Shown here one piece after another: positions 16,490-25,498 of a stretch of DNA of 64,000 nt; the first letter of the stretch is position 1; each line of letters begins with the position of its first letter. The translations under genes were made by a program, and so were the position numbers. Below the pieces are notes generated by a model. That model did no database searches. It saw only the letters and a list, made by a program, of their open reading frames with translations, and had not been told where the DNA came from. The stretch lies in the NCBI GenBank assembly GCA_937138475.1, contig CAKZPD010000027.1:1-64000 (forward strand), given 5' to 3'. This DNA is from an uncultured Sulfitobacter sp. (lineage in GTDB: Bacteria > Pseudomonadota > Alphaproteobacteria > Rhodobacterales > Rhodobacteraceae).

Positions 16490-17333
16490 CCACATAAAGC
16501 ACAGCGCGCGGGCCTTGGTCTGTGCGCTGACGCTGCAACTGATGCTGTTGCCGGGCATCGCCCGCGCACAAGAGCGTGTTGTGTCCATTAACCTTTGCAC
16601 CGATCAGCTGGCCTTGATGCTGGCGGCGCCGGGGCAATTGGCGTCCGTCTCGCGGTTGGCGCATGATCCGGACAGCTCGGCCATGGTTGCACAGGCCCGC
16701 GCCTTGCCCACCAATGGATCGGGCGCAGAAGAGGTATTTCTGCTGCGTCCCGATCTGGTTCTGGCCGGAACTTACACAGACCCCGCAACGGTTTCGATGC
16801 TGCGCAGCCTGGGCATTCCCGTAGAGCTGTTCGCCCCGGCCACCGCCATCAGCGATGTGCCAAAACGGATGGCCCAGATGGGCCGCGCCCTGAACCGCAG
16901 CGCGCAGGCCGATCAGATGATCGCCCAATTCAACGCAGCGATTGCCCGGCTTGAGGGCGATCAGGCATCCCCCAGACCCCGCGCCGCGCTGAGCTATGTC
17001 AACAGCTATTCATCCGGGCCGGGATCGCTGGCCGGCGATATCCTGCGCCTTGCCGGTTTTGACAACGTCGCCGCCGAGGCCGGCCTGCAAAACGTGGGCA
17101 AAATCCCGCTTGAGACGCTGGTGATGCTGCACCCGGATGTCATTATCCTTGGGCGCAATTATCCCGGCACCGCACGGGCCGAAGACAACCTGTCCCACCC
17201 CGCCCTTGCCGCCCTGAACGGCACCGTCATCGCCCCAGAGCTGACGGATAAGGATTGGATCTGTGGCACCCCTGTTGTGCTGAACGCCATAAATGCCATG
17301 CGCGATTTGCGCCTGCGGCTTGAAAACTCATGA
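16476..17333 (+). CDS. btuF: BtuF, periplasmic cobalamin-binding protein
   Basis: About 285 residues: signal peptide ending LPGIARAQ, then a helical-backbone binding-protein fold with ERVVSINLCTDQLALML, EEVFLLRPDLVLAGTYT and MLHPDVIILGRNYPG. It delivers cobalamin to BtuCD. The start is uncertain: GTG at 16476 overlaps the end of btuB by 14 bp, with alternatives at 16470 (GTG) and 16440 (ATG). The overlap suggests translational coupling. Confidence 0.92.
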   Translation: MPISNHIKHSARALVCALTLQLMLLPGIARAQERVVSINLCTDQLALMLAAPGQLASVSRLAHDPDSSAMVAQARALPTNGSGAEEVFLLRPDLVLAGTYTDPATVSMLRSLGIPVELFAPATAISDVPKRMAQMGRALNRSAQADQMIAQFNAAIARLEGDQASPRPRAALSYVNSYSSGPGSLAGDILRLAGFDNVAAEAGLQNVGKIPLETLVMLHPDVIILGRNYPGTARAEDNLSHPALAALNGTVIAPELTDKDWICGTPVVLNAINAMRDLRLRLENS

Positions 17334-18310
17334 AGGTGGCGCTGATCCTGATCGCGCTTTGCGCCGGGTTGTTTACCCTGTCGCTGGTGACCGGCTTTAC
17401 CCCGGTATCTGCCCAACACAGCCTTGCGGCGCTTTTGCGGGATGATGGCACACCGCTGACCGTGGTGATGCGCGAAATCCGTCTGCCGCGCGCGTTGCTT
17501 GCGGTCATGATTGGTGCCTCGCTTGGGCTTGCCGGGGCGGCGATGCAGGGGTACTTGCGGAACCCGTTGGCCGAACCGGGGTTGATCGGGGTTTCGGCTG
17601 CGGCGGGGTTGGGGGCGGTGCTGACCTTGCAAACCGGGGTTGCGGCGGCCTTTGCGCTGGCCTTGCCGCTTGGGGCGCTGACCTCGGCCCTGCTGGCGGT
17701 TGGGTTGATCTTGGCCTTGGCGGGCCCGCGCGGATCGTCCTTGACCCTGATCTTGGCGGGTATCGCGGTGTCGGCCCTGGCATCGGCCTTGACGTCGCTG
17801 GTCTTGAACCTGTCGCCCAATCCCTTTGCCGCGGCTGAAATCGTCTTTTGGATGCTGGGATCATTGGCCGACCGGTCGTTCAACCATGTGTGGATTGCCC
17901 TGCCGTTCATGGCGCTGGGCTGGGTGCTTTTGGCCGGCTTGGGCCGGGGCCTTGATGCGCTGACCCTGGGCGAAGACGCCGCCGCCGCGCTTGGCATCAA
18001 CCTGAACCGCCTGCGCTTGGCCTTGGTGATCGGCACTGCCGCCAGCGTCGGCGCCGCAACCGCGGTGGCCGGGGCCATCGGCTTTGTCGGTCTGGTGGTG
18101 CCGCATGTGCTGCGCCGGTTCGTCGGGGCGCGGCCCTCGGCGCTGCTTTGGGCCTCGGCGCTGGGCGGGGCGGCGATGGTCTTGGCCGCCGACATCGCCG
18201 TGCGTCTTTTGTTGCCTGATCGCGACCTCAAGCTTGGCGTGTTGATGGCCCTGGTCGGGGCGCCGCTGTTCTTGCACCTGATCTATAAAACACGGGCCGA
18301 ATTCAGATGA
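17330..18310 (+). CDS. btuC: BtuC, cobalamin ABC transporter permease
   Basis: 326 residues, FecCD/BtuC family with about ten transmembrane helices. Family landmarks: REIRLPRALLAVMIGASLGLAGAAMQGYLRNPLAEP and GAIGFVGLVVPHVLRRF. ATGA overlap with btuF and 4-bp overlap with btuD. It forms the inner-membrane channel with BtuD. Confidence 0.96.
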   Translation: MKVALILIALCAGLFTLSLVTGFTPVSAQHSLAALLRDDGTPLTVVMREIRLPRALLAVMIGASLGLAGAAMQGYLRNPLAEPGLIGVSAAAGLGAVLTLQTGVAAAFALALPLGALTSALLAVGLILALAGPRGSSLTLILAGIAVSALASALTSLVLNLSPNPFAAAEIVFWMLGSLADRSFNHVWIALPFMALGWVLLAGLGRGLDALTLGEDAAAALGINLNRLRLALVIGTAASVGAATAVAGAIGFVGLVVPHVLRRFVGARPSALLWASALGGAAMVLAADIAVRLLLPDRDLKLGVLMALVGAPLFLHLIYKTRAEFR

Positions 18311-19062
18311 GCCTGCTAACCCTCTCAGACCTGACGCTGATGCGGGCCACCCGCCCGGTTCTAAGCAACATCAATATCACCATAAAAGCCGGTGAATTTG
18401 TTGGACTTATCGGGCCAAACGGCGCCGGAAAAACCACCTTGATGCGCGCAGCCCTTGGACTGCTGCCCAGTCAGGGCGCCTCGAACCTGGCGCGGCTGCC
18501 GGCCCCGCTTCGGGCCAAGGCTTGCGCCTGGCTGCCGCAACAACGCGATATCGCCTGGCCGGTCAGCGTCGAAACCCTGGTGGCGCTGGGGCGCATCCCG
18601 CATCTGCCTCGCGGCCAGCGCCCCAGCACGGCCGATCAAGCCATCATCGACGCCAGCCTGGGCCGCATGGGGCTGCACCCCCTCAGAACGCGCATCGCCA
18701 CAGCCCTCTCGGGAGGGGAGCAAGCCCGCGCCCTGATCGCCCGCGCCCTGGCCCAAGACACGCCGCTGCTTATGGCCGATGAACCCATCGCCGGGCTTGA
18801 TCCAGCCGGACAAATCGACACGATGAAGGTCTTTGCCGATCTGGCGGCAAATGGGCGCGCCGTTTTGGCATCGCTGCATGACCTCGGCCTGGCCGCACGC
18901 CACTGCAACCGGCTGTTGCTGCTGGATCACGGCAGGCTGGTGGCAGATGGCCCGCCGCACGCGGTCCTGACCGAACACAACATGCGCCAGGTCTTTGGCG
19001 TCACCGCCCATTTCGAAACCACGCCAAACGGGCCGGTGTTCCAACCGCTTGATACCCTGTGA
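18307..19062 (+). CDS. btuD: BtuD, cobalamin ABC transporter ATPase
   Basis: 251 residues with Walker A GPNGAGKTT, signature LSGGEQARA, Walker B LLMADEPIAGLD and switch His in LASLHDLG. Belongs with btuC and btuF by order and overlap. FhuC/FecE relatives are similar, but the riboswitch and cbiZ fix the substrate as a corrinoid. Confidence 0.95.
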   Translation: MSLLTLSDLTLMRATRPVLSNINITIKAGEFVGLIGPNGAGKTTLMRAALGLLPSQGASNLARLPAPLRAKACAWLPQQRDIAWPVSVETLVALGRIPHLPRGQRPSTADQAIIDASLGRMGLHPLRTRIATALSGGEQARALIARALAQDTPLLMADEPIAGLDPAGQIDTMKVFADLAANGRAVLASLHDLGLAARHCNRLLLLDHGRLVADGPPHAVLTEHNMRQVFGVTAHFETTPNGPVFQPLDTL

Positions 19063-19075
19063 TGGATACCCCTTT

Positions 19076-19729
19076 ATGACCGACCTCCATCACGACCGCC
19101 CCTGGATGCGCCTTGACCTGGGCGGCCCGCACCAGGTGCTCAGCTGGGCGATCAACCGTCCCGGATTGGTCACAGCCACCCATATCATCTGGCGCGAAGT
19201 CCGAAACGCCGACCTGCCCGCCGACCTGAATGTCACCGACTGGCTTGACGCGCAACTGCGCAGCCAGGGCGCCACGGACGATGTCGCCTTCCTGACATCG
19301 CGCGATATCCGCGCCTTTCATGATGTGTCTTGCACCCAAGATGATATCACCGTGCGCTGTATCGCGACGGTTGGCCTGTCGAATGGGGAACATATCGGCA
19401 CGCGGATGGACCGAAGCGGCAAGGATTGGGGCACCATCAATGTCGCCGTGCAAATCAGCGCCGGGCTGACCCCCGCCGCCCTGATCGAAAGCCTGGCAAT
19501 CGCGGCCCAGGCCCGCACCGTGGCCGTCATGCAAGCCCAGCACCAGCTGCCCACCGGCATCACCACCGGGACCGGAACAGATTGCATCGCCATCGCGGCC
19601 CCCGCCGGAAATACCGCCTATGCCGGCATGCACACCCCCCTGGGCGAAGCCTTGGGCCGCGCCGTCTTTCAGGCCGTCGATCAAGGCACCCGCCAATGGA
19701 TGCGCGACGTGCGCCGCAGCCAAACCTAA
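19076..19729 (+). CDS. cbiZ: CbiZ, adenosylcobinamide amidohydrolase
   Basis: 217 residues of the CbiZ family: FLTSRDIRAFHDVS, CIATVGLSNGEHIGTRMD, TGTGTDCIAIAAP and YAGMHTPLGEALGRAV. CbiZ cleaves the amide-linked lower-ligand side of imported corrinoids to give cobyric acid, so cells can rebuild them with their preferred base. Start ATG 19076; an out-of-frame ATG overlaps the btuD stop. It is the last gene of the riboswitch operon and shows that the imported corrinoids are remodelled. Confidence 0.93.
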   Translation: MTDLHHDRPWMRLDLGGPHQVLSWAINRPGLVTATHIIWREVRNADLPADLNVTDWLDAQLRSQGATDDVAFLTSRDIRAFHDVSCTQDDITVRCIATVGLSNGEHIGTRMDRSGKDWGTINVAVQISAGLTPAALIESLAIAAQARTVAVMQAQHQLPTGITTGTGTDCIAIAAPAGNTAYAGMHTPLGEALGRAVFQAVDQGTRQWMRDVRRSQT

Positions 19730-19787
19730 GCCTTGCCAAGCCGGCCGCCATCGGCTAGCCCGCCCCAAACCAAGCAAAGGAACTGCC

Positions 19788-20012
19788 ATGGCGCTGTTTG
19801 ATATATTGATCTGGGTGGGCGCTGCGCTGTCTCTGGCCGGGCTATGCGGCCTGATCTGGTGCATCGCCAAAGTTCTCGCGGCCCGCCGCGCGGCCCTGCC
19901 CGAAGACGCAATGCGCGCCCTGCTTCAACGGGTTCTCCCGCTCAATCTTGGCGCGCTGTTTCTGTCGGTCATCGGGCTGATGATGATCATCATCGGTATT
20001 TTTCTGGGCTAA
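19788..20012 (+). CDS. Small two-helix membrane protein, unknown function
   Basis: 74 residues: hydrophobic helix at about 4-29 (FDILIWVGAALSLAGLCGLIWCI), a charged Arg/Lys loop, and a second helix at about 50-73. Starts with ATG behind AAAGGA, 58 bp after cbiZ on the same strand. It resembles short conserved roseobacter membrane proteins. No function can be assigned; the link to corrinoid uptake is positional only. Confidence 0.75.
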   Translation: MALFDILIWVGAALSLAGLCGLIWCIAKVLAARRAALPEDAMRALLQRVLPLNLGALFLSVIGLMMIIIGIFLG

Positions 20013-20089
20013 TCCGGCGCGCCGCGTTTCACCCGGTCGCGCCCGCCCTCATCACACCAGCCGCCTGCACAGGCTCAAAACCGCCGGGT

Positions 20090-20124
20090 TTCTTTTGTTC
20101 TTAAATATCCCCGCCGGAGGCTCC
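20090..20124 (+). repeat. Dispersed 36-bp repeat, copy B
   Basis: Same sequence and orientation as the copy at 12818. It lies 78 bp after the small membrane protein and 79 bp before the next gene, all on the + strand. Confidence 0.9.
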
Positions 20125-20202
20125 GACAGGCGCGCCAAACACCGCGCCTGCGGGCCGCCCTACCCACTGGACTTGTTGCCTCGGCTCGCCTAAAGACAGG
20201 GC

Positions 20203-20646
20203 ATGGATATGCGTCAAATCACCCCCCGCTTTTTTGTTTCGCCGCAAATTTCGGCCGAGGATATGCCGCATATTGCGGCGGCCGGCATAACCTTGGTGCT
20301 GTGCAACCGCCCCGACGCCGAGGTGCCGCCCAGCCATCAGGCAAGCGCCATCAAGGCGGCGGCCCTGGCGGCCGGTCTTGACTTTGCCCAGCGGCCTTTG
20401 ACCCATCAAACCATGACCCAGGACACAATCGCGCAAAACCATGCCTTTGCCGATGCGGCAACCGGTCCGGTGCTGGCCTATTGCGCCTCGGGCACCCGCT
20501 CAACCATCGCTTGGGCTTTGGCACAGGCCGGCACTTTGCCCGTGGATGACATTATCTCCCATGCGGCCAAGGCAGGATACGATCTTGAAACCCTGCGTGA
20601 AACGCTCAACACGCTTGAGGTTCAAGGCCCGATTTCCACGGCCTAA
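20203..20646 (+). CDS. TIGR01244/DUF442 phosphatase-like sulfurtransferase-type protein
   Basis: 147 residues with a dual-specificity-phosphatase-like fold: RQITPRFFVSPQISAEDMPHIAAAGITLVLCNRPDAE and the CX5R loop YCASGTRS (Cys94, Arg99). The family occurs alone or fused to Blh-type sulfur dioxygenases and flavoproteins linked to persulfide handling. The actual substrate is unknown. Its TAA shares bases with the stop of the convergent FliM/FliN-like gene. Confidence 0.85.
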   Translation: MDMRQITPRFFVSPQISAEDMPHIAAAGITLVLCNRPDAEVPPSHQASAIKAAALAAGLDFAQRPLTHQTMTQDTIAQNHAFADAATGPVLAYCASGTRSTIAWALAQAGTLPVDDIISHAAKAGYDLETLRETLNTLEVQGPISTA

Positions 20647-21779
20647 ATCTCAATTTTAGGCAAATCCGGCAGGTCGGAAATATCTGGCAGATCAAGGCCA
20701 GGCGGGTCGGCATCTTGGTCCCCCGCCGATAGGTCAAGGTCCAACGGCGCCGGTGTTGGACCCAAATCAGATAGATCCGGCAAATCAGACAGATCATCAA
20801 GCGGGTCCGCCGCCATCACCGGGTCAGGCGGCGGCTCTGCCGACAGCTCTAACAGATCGTCCATGGCCGTCGATCCGCCGCTGTCTGCGGCGGCCGGCGC
20901 TGTGGCCGTGTTGATACGCAGCACGCGCAGCCCATCGACCTGGCCAAGAACACCGCGCGCCAGGCCGTCCCCGGCGGGGCCGACCACCACCGCATCGGGG
21001 AACACCCCCGGCGGCAAGGCAATCTGATCGCCCACCGCCAAAGCCCCAAGCTGCGACGCAGGCATCGGCACCTTGCACAAGATCACCGGCAAATCCGCCG
21101 GCAGACCCCGGACAGCCTGATCCAGCGTCCGGCAATTTTCCTGGGTGACAGCGCCCTGCGGCGCCTCGGCCGGGGTTGGCTTGGGACGCGGCAAGATCAC
21201 AGTCACCTGCCCCTGATGGGCCCCGCCATCAATATCAAGCGTCATGCGCAGCATCGCATATTGCGGCGCCTCAAGCGCCATACACAAAAGCCGCGCCCCA
21301 TCGGCACGCGCACCAAAACGATACCGCCGCAAAAGGGCAATATCCGCCGCGTCCTCAAGCATCGCCGCGGCGCGGTCAAACACCCCATCCAACAGGGGCG
21401 CGCAAAGCGCCGCATCGGTTGCCGTCATGGCGCGCGCGGGCGGCGGCTCTGCCGCGATCCGGCCCATGGTTTGCTGCTGGATCAACGTTCCCACCAACAC
21501 CGCGTCCATTGCGGCCGCGCCCACCTGCCCCTCGGGCCCGTCCAAAAACACCAAAAGCGCATCCTTTGGCAGCGCGTCAGGCAGGGTTTCCGGGCTGTGC
21601 AGGTCTTGTTTGATGCTGATCATCGCCATGGCCATATCAAACAGATCATCGGCCGCTTTCGCCGTGGCCAGCCGCAGCGCCTTTGGCACCGACATGGCGC
21701 GCGCGGCGTGATCTTGGCGCCCTGCCTGTGCCTTGCGCAATAATGCTGTCATCAATTCCCCCGCAGCTGTCTGTGCCAA
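20643..21779 (-). CDS. FliM/FliN-like (SpoA domain) protein with acidic repetitive tail
   Basis: 378 residues. The first 200 resemble the middle of a switch protein (LRLATAKAADDLFDMAMAMI...LMTALLRKAQAGRQDHAARAM); residues about 215-290 form a SpoA-type domain (LPVILCKVPMPASQLGALAVGDQIALPP, GLARGVLGQVDGLRVLRI). The last 80 residues are an Asp/Leu/Pro-rich low-complexity tail repeating DLSDLPDL-like units. No other flagellar gene lies nearby. Many Rhodobacterales carry such a stand-alone protein; whether it joins a flagellar C-ring is not known from sequence. Confidence 0.75.
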   Translation of the reverse strand: MAQTAAGELMTALLRKAQAGRQDHAARAMSVPKALRLATAKAADDLFDMAMAMISIKQDLHSPETLPDALPKDALLVFLDGPEGQVGAAAMDAVLVGTLIQQQTMGRIAAEPPPARAMTATDAALCAPLLDGVFDRAAAMLEDAADIALLRRYRFGARADGARLLCMALEAPQYAMLRMTLDIDGGAHQGQVTVILPRPKPTPAEAPQGAVTQENCRTLDQAVRGLPADLPVILCKVPMPASQLGALAVGDQIALPPGVFPDAVVVGPAGDGLARGVLGQVDGLRVLRINTATAPAAADSGGSTAMDDLLELSAEPPPDPVMAADPLDDLSDLPDLSDLGPTPAPLDLDLSAGDQDADPPGLDLPDISDLPDLPKIEI

Positions 21780-21881
21780 AGCCTTGCACGGCCAATGCGC
21801 GCCCGCGCCTGAACAATCGGCCTTGGCCGGTCGTTGCCTTGGCCCAAGGGCAGGCTTAGGGCAAATTACTTACCAAGCGCT

Positions 21882-24554
21882 TTACGCCCGCGGCAAAGTC
21901 ACCCGGAACCCGGTGCCGCCGGTGCCATCCAGATAATCAATCTGCCCGCCAAGCCGGGTCATGATCTCGCGGCAGATCGCAAGACCCAGCCCGGCGCCAT
22001 CGCTGCTGTGCGCCCCGATCCGCGAGAATTTCTCGAACATCATCGTGCGGCTTTCAGCCGGCACACCCGATCCGTTGTCAATAAAATCAACGATATGACC
22101 CTGATCGGTTTGTGCGACGTGAATGCGCAGGGCCGGCTGATCGGCGGCGCAGTATTTCTGGGCGTTGGTGATCAGGTTCAAGAACACCTGCCCCAAGCGG
22201 TCCAGATCGGTTCGCACCGGCGTCTGCTGGCCGCCGCCTTCGCAGGTGATGCCAAGCGCCGTGCCGCCGCCCGCCTTGGCGGTGGTGATTGCCTGATCCA
22301 GCACCTGCCCCAAGGTGCCCTCCTCAAGGTTCAAAATCACCTGTCCGTTTTCCAAGACGCTTAGATCCAGCAGGTCATCCAAAAGCCGGGTCAAACGAAT
22401 GGCCTCGACGTGAATAATCGAGGCATATTTCTTTTGGTCCGCCGCATCCAACCCTTGGGTGTCGCGCAAAATTTCGGAAAAGCTGCGGATTGATGTCATC
22501 GGGGTGCGCAATTCATGGCTGATCTGCGACAAAAACGCGTCTTTTTGCCGGGAAATCTGGGTCAGTTTGTCATTGGCCAACCGCAATTGCGCCGCGGTTT
22601 CAGACAGCTCTTTTGATTTTGCCTCAAGCTGGTTGGAATATTCCAGCATCTGGGCGCTTTCATCAGCGACGGCCATCAGATCCTGAACGGAAACCGCGCT
22701 GCCTTGGGCGATTTGACCAATCATCGCATGGGCTGTCGCCGCCCCAACCGATCCGGCCAGCTCGCGCTCAAGCCGGCGCAGAAAATCCGGGGTGGGTTCG
22801 GGCAAATGCCCGGCAATGCCCTGACGCGCCGCTTCTTGGGCAAACACCGCCTGGGCATCACGGCTGCCCAGGATGCGCTGGGCCATGATCATCAGGTCTT
22901 CGCTTTGGGCGGCGGTCGCGCTCCAGCCTCGGGCTTGGGGGGTGTGGTCAAAAACATTGACAAACTGCGCGCCCTGCAACCGTTCCAGCGGGCGCGGAAA
23001 GGTCGCCAAAGACACGGCAACGAAAACAATGGTGTTCAGCGTCATGCTCCAGAACACCGCATGAACGACCGGGTCCAGCCCCTCAAGCCCGAAAAGCGCG
23101 TGCGGCCGCAACCCGCCCAGACCAAACAAGCCGCGTTCAAATATCTGGTTGCTCAGCACGGTTTCGGGGCCAAAGCTGGGCAACAGCATTGTGTAAACCC
23201 AAAGGGCAAAACCGGTGCCCAAACCGGCCAGTGCCCCCAAACGGGTCGCGCCGCGCCAGAAAATTCCGCCCAGCATCGCCGGCAGGAACTGTGCGACACC
23301 CGCAAAGGAAATCAGCCCGATGGCCGCCAGGGCCCCCGACCCGCCTGAAACACGATAATAAACATAGCCCATGGCGATGATGCCAAGGATGGTCAGCCGC
23401 CGGGACATCAACACCACATCGCGCACATCGCCCGATTGGCTGGCCCCGCCGCTGCGCACCGCCAGAAAGATCGGCATCACCACATGGTTGGACACCATGG
23501 TCGACAGCGCCAGCGTCGCCACGATCACCATCGACGTGGCCGAGGAAAACCCCCCAAGAAAGCTGAACATGGCCAGACCGCTTTGCCCCTGTGACAACGG
23601 CAGGCTGAGCACGAACAGATCAGGGTTAGAGCCTGCGGGCATCAGATCAAGCCCGACAACGGCGATCGGCACGACGAACAGGCTCATCAATAACAGATAC
23701 AAGGGAAAGGCCCAGCTGGCGATTTGCAGATGGCGTTCATCGTCATTTTCCACCACCATCACCTGAAACATCCGCGGCAGGCACAAGAACGCTGCGGCCG
23801 ACAAAAAGGTCAGCGACGCCCAGCGATTGCCGGCGATTTGCCAGGCCCCGATCGCCGATGCGTCAATGCGCGCCATGGTCTGGGCCAGCCCGCCGGCCAG
23901 GCCCCACACCACAAAGACCCCAACCGCCAAAAGCGCGACCAGCTTGACCACCGCCTCGACGGCGACGGCGATGACCACGCCGTGGTGGCGTTCATTCACA
24001 TTCAGATTGCGCGTGCCGAACAACACAGTAAAGAGCGCCAGCCCGGCCGCCACCCAAAGCGCCGCAGACGAGGTTTCAAAACCCGGATTACCGGGGTCTG
24101 ATCCGGCGAAAATCGACAGGCTGAGGGTGACAGATTGCAGTTGCAGCGCAATATAGGGGGTCACGCCGATCACCGCCATCAGCGTCACCACGATGGCCAG
24201 CGAATTGGACTTCCCATAGCGGCTTGAGATCAGATCCGCCACCGAGGTGACCTTGTGGCTGCGTCCGATCCGCACCAGGCGGCGCAGGCCCCACCACCAG
24301 GCGATCATCACCAGCGAAGGCCCCAGATAGATGGTCACATATTCCAGCCCCGAGCGCGCAGCATATCCCACCGCGCCATAAAACGTCCAGGCGGTGCAAT
24401 AAATCGACAGCGACAGCGTATAAACCAGCGGAGAATGCAAAAGCCAGCCGGCGCGCCCCTGTTTTCCCGCCCGCTCGGCGGCAAAGGCCACGGCAAACAG
24501 AAAAGCCACATAGCCCAGACACACCAGGACCAGCGTGTTCAACGAGGCCATCAT
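21882..24554 (-). CDS. SLC5-domain (CbrA-type) sensor histidine kinase
   Basis: 890 residues. Residues 1-500 form a sodium:solute-symporter-like membrane domain with about 13 helices; a linker follows, then a coiled coil (LEYSNQLEAKSKELSETAAQLRLANDKL), a HisKA domain with the phospho-acceptor in SHELRTPMTS, and a HATPase domain (LITNAQKY, DNGSGVP, GAGLGLAI). Kinases of this build (CbrA, CrbS) sense or import a substrate and control carbon use. It is the last gene of a three-gene operon; its ATG overlaps the stop of the preceding small membrane protein (ATGA). Confidence 0.93.
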   Translation of the reverse strand: MMASLNTLVLVCLGYVAFLFAVAFAAERAGKQGRAGWLLHSPLVYTLSLSIYCTAWTFYGAVGYAARSGLEYVTIYLGPSLVMIAWWWGLRRLVRIGRSHKVTSVADLISSRYGKSNSLAIVVTLMAVIGVTPYIALQLQSVTLSLSIFAGSDPGNPGFETSSAALWVAAGLALFTVLFGTRNLNVNERHHGVVIAVAVEAVVKLVALLAVGVFVVWGLAGGLAQTMARIDASAIGAWQIAGNRWASLTFLSAAAFLCLPRMFQVMVVENDDERHLQIASWAFPLYLLLMSLFVVPIAVVGLDLMPAGSNPDLFVLSLPLSQGQSGLAMFSFLGGFSSATSMVIVATLALSTMVSNHVVMPIFLAVRSGGASQSGDVRDVVLMSRRLTILGIIAMGYVYYRVSGGSGALAAIGLISFAGVAQFLPAMLGGIFWRGATRLGALAGLGTGFALWVYTMLLPSFGPETVLSNQIFERGLFGLGGLRPHALFGLEGLDPVVHAVFWSMTLNTIVFVAVSLATFPRPLERLQGAQFVNVFDHTPQARGWSATAAQSEDLMIMAQRILGSRDAQAVFAQEAARQGIAGHLPEPTPDFLRRLERELAGSVGAATAHAMIGQIAQGSAVSVQDLMAVADESAQMLEYSNQLEAKSKELSETAAQLRLANDKLTQISRQKDAFLSQISHELRTPMTSIRSFSEILRDTQGLDAADQKKYASIIHVEAIRLTRLLDDLLDLSVLENGQVILNLEEGTLGQVLDQAITTAKAGGGTALGITCEGGGQQTPVRTDLDRLGQVFLNLITNAQKYCAADQPALRIHVAQTDQGHIVDFIDNGSGVPAESRTMMFEKFSRIGAHSSDGAGLGLAICREIMTRLGGQIDYLDGTGGTGFRVTLPRA

Positions 24555-24943
24555 CGCGCCCGATCCGCCCTGGTGCTGCGCGCGGGTGCCGGTTGTGGCG
24601 GGGGCGCCGCCGGATCAAGACCCGGCCCCGGCGCATCGCCCGCAGCCGGCCCGCCGGCGGGGTCTTCGGGCCGGGCAAACATCCACAGCACAAAGCCCCC
24701 GGCGCACAGCCCGGCCCAGACGCAAAAAAGATACAGCAGCGCCCGAGATGTGGCGACGGGGGATACCTGGCCGCCGCTGGGCATGACACCAAGCGAGCCG
24801 GCCGGGCCGCCGGGCCCAGGCCACAACATCGGGATCATCCACAACACCAGCCCCAGCACCGGCAAAAGCCGCACCGCATCCATGGCCCGGCGACGACGAT
24901 AGTTGCGCCGTTCAAGAAAAAGAGCGCGCCGGCGGGTGGTCAC
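24551..24943 (-). CDS. Small accessory membrane protein of the SLC5 kinase operon
   Basis: 130 residues: Arg-rich N-terminus, two hydrophobic helices (LLPVLGLVLWMIPMLW at about 26-41 and ALLYLFCVWAGLCAGGFVLWMF at about 68-89) and a Pro/Ala-rich tail. 4-bp overlaps with the receiver gene before it and the kinase after it imply strict co-translation. Similar short proteins precede SLC5-type kinases and symporters, where they may act as partner subunits; no catalytic motif is visible. Confidence 0.75.
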   Translation of the reverse strand: MTTRRRALFLERRNYRRRRAMDAVRLLPVLGLVLWMIPMLWPGPGGPAGSLGVMPSGGQVSPVATSRALLYLFCVWAGLCAGGFVLWMFARPEDPAGGPAAGDAPGPGLDPAAPPPQPAPARSTRADRAR

Positions 24944-25320
24944 GCGCCGACCAGCTCGCGCACCGCGCTGAGCACTTCGGAATTGGAGAACGGTTTGGTC
25001 ATGAACCGGCTGACGCCGGCGGCTTCGGCCATTTCACGATCCCGCGCCTGGCCGCGTGCGGTCAGCATCAGCACCGGAAGGTGCCGCAGTTCAGGATCGC
25101 CGCGCAGTTCAGCCAACACGTCAAAGCCGCTTTTGCCCGGCAGCATCACATCCAACACCACCAGATCAGGGCGCGCCGCGCGGATGATCTGGGCGGCATC
25201 GGCCCCATTGGAATGCGTGTCCACACGCCAGCCGTCACGGCTGAGCAAAAAGCGTATGGCCTCGATAATGTTTAGTTCGTCTTCCACAAGCACGACATGT
25301 TTGCCTGTTGCTTGATCCAT
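24940..25320 (-). CDS. Single-domain response regulator (receiver only)
   Basis: 126 residues, one CheY-like receiver: acidic pocket EDE (13-15), phospho-acceptor Asp57 in LVVLDVMLPGKS, Thr in LMLTARG and Lys109 in MTKPFSN. No output domain, so it must work through protein contacts or phosphotransfer. It starts at ATG 25320 behind GGGGGAGGGG; the longer open frame upstream is not coding. First gene of the operon with the SLC5 kinase, its likely phosphodonor. Confidence 0.9.
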   Translation of the reverse strand: MDQATGKHVVLVEDELNIIEAIRFLLSRDGWRVDTHSNGADAAQIIRAARPDLVVLDVMLPGKSGFDVLAELRGDPELRHLPVLMLTARGQARDREMAEAAGVSRFMTKPFSNSEVLSAVRELVGA

Positions 25321-25462
25321 GCAAGTCCCCTCCCCCTCGGGTGGCCGCTGCTGCGGCGCCGGTGCGACTATTGTTCTTTTTGAAACATATGTCAAAAGGC
25401 GCGATGCGGGTTTTGGCACAGGGTGCGGGCAAATTGCGGCGCCGGGGCGGGCGGCAAGGGGT

Positions 25463-25497
25463 GGAGCCTCCGGCGGGGATATTTTTGAACAAAAGAA
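25463..25497 (-). repeat. Dispersed 36-bp repeat, copy C
   Basis: Minus-strand copy, two bases after the stop codon of the ScfR-type regulator. One small change in the AT centre (AAAAATAT for TTAAATAT). The rest of 25321-25498 shows nothing else recognisable. Confidence 0.9.
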
Positions 25498-25498
25498 T

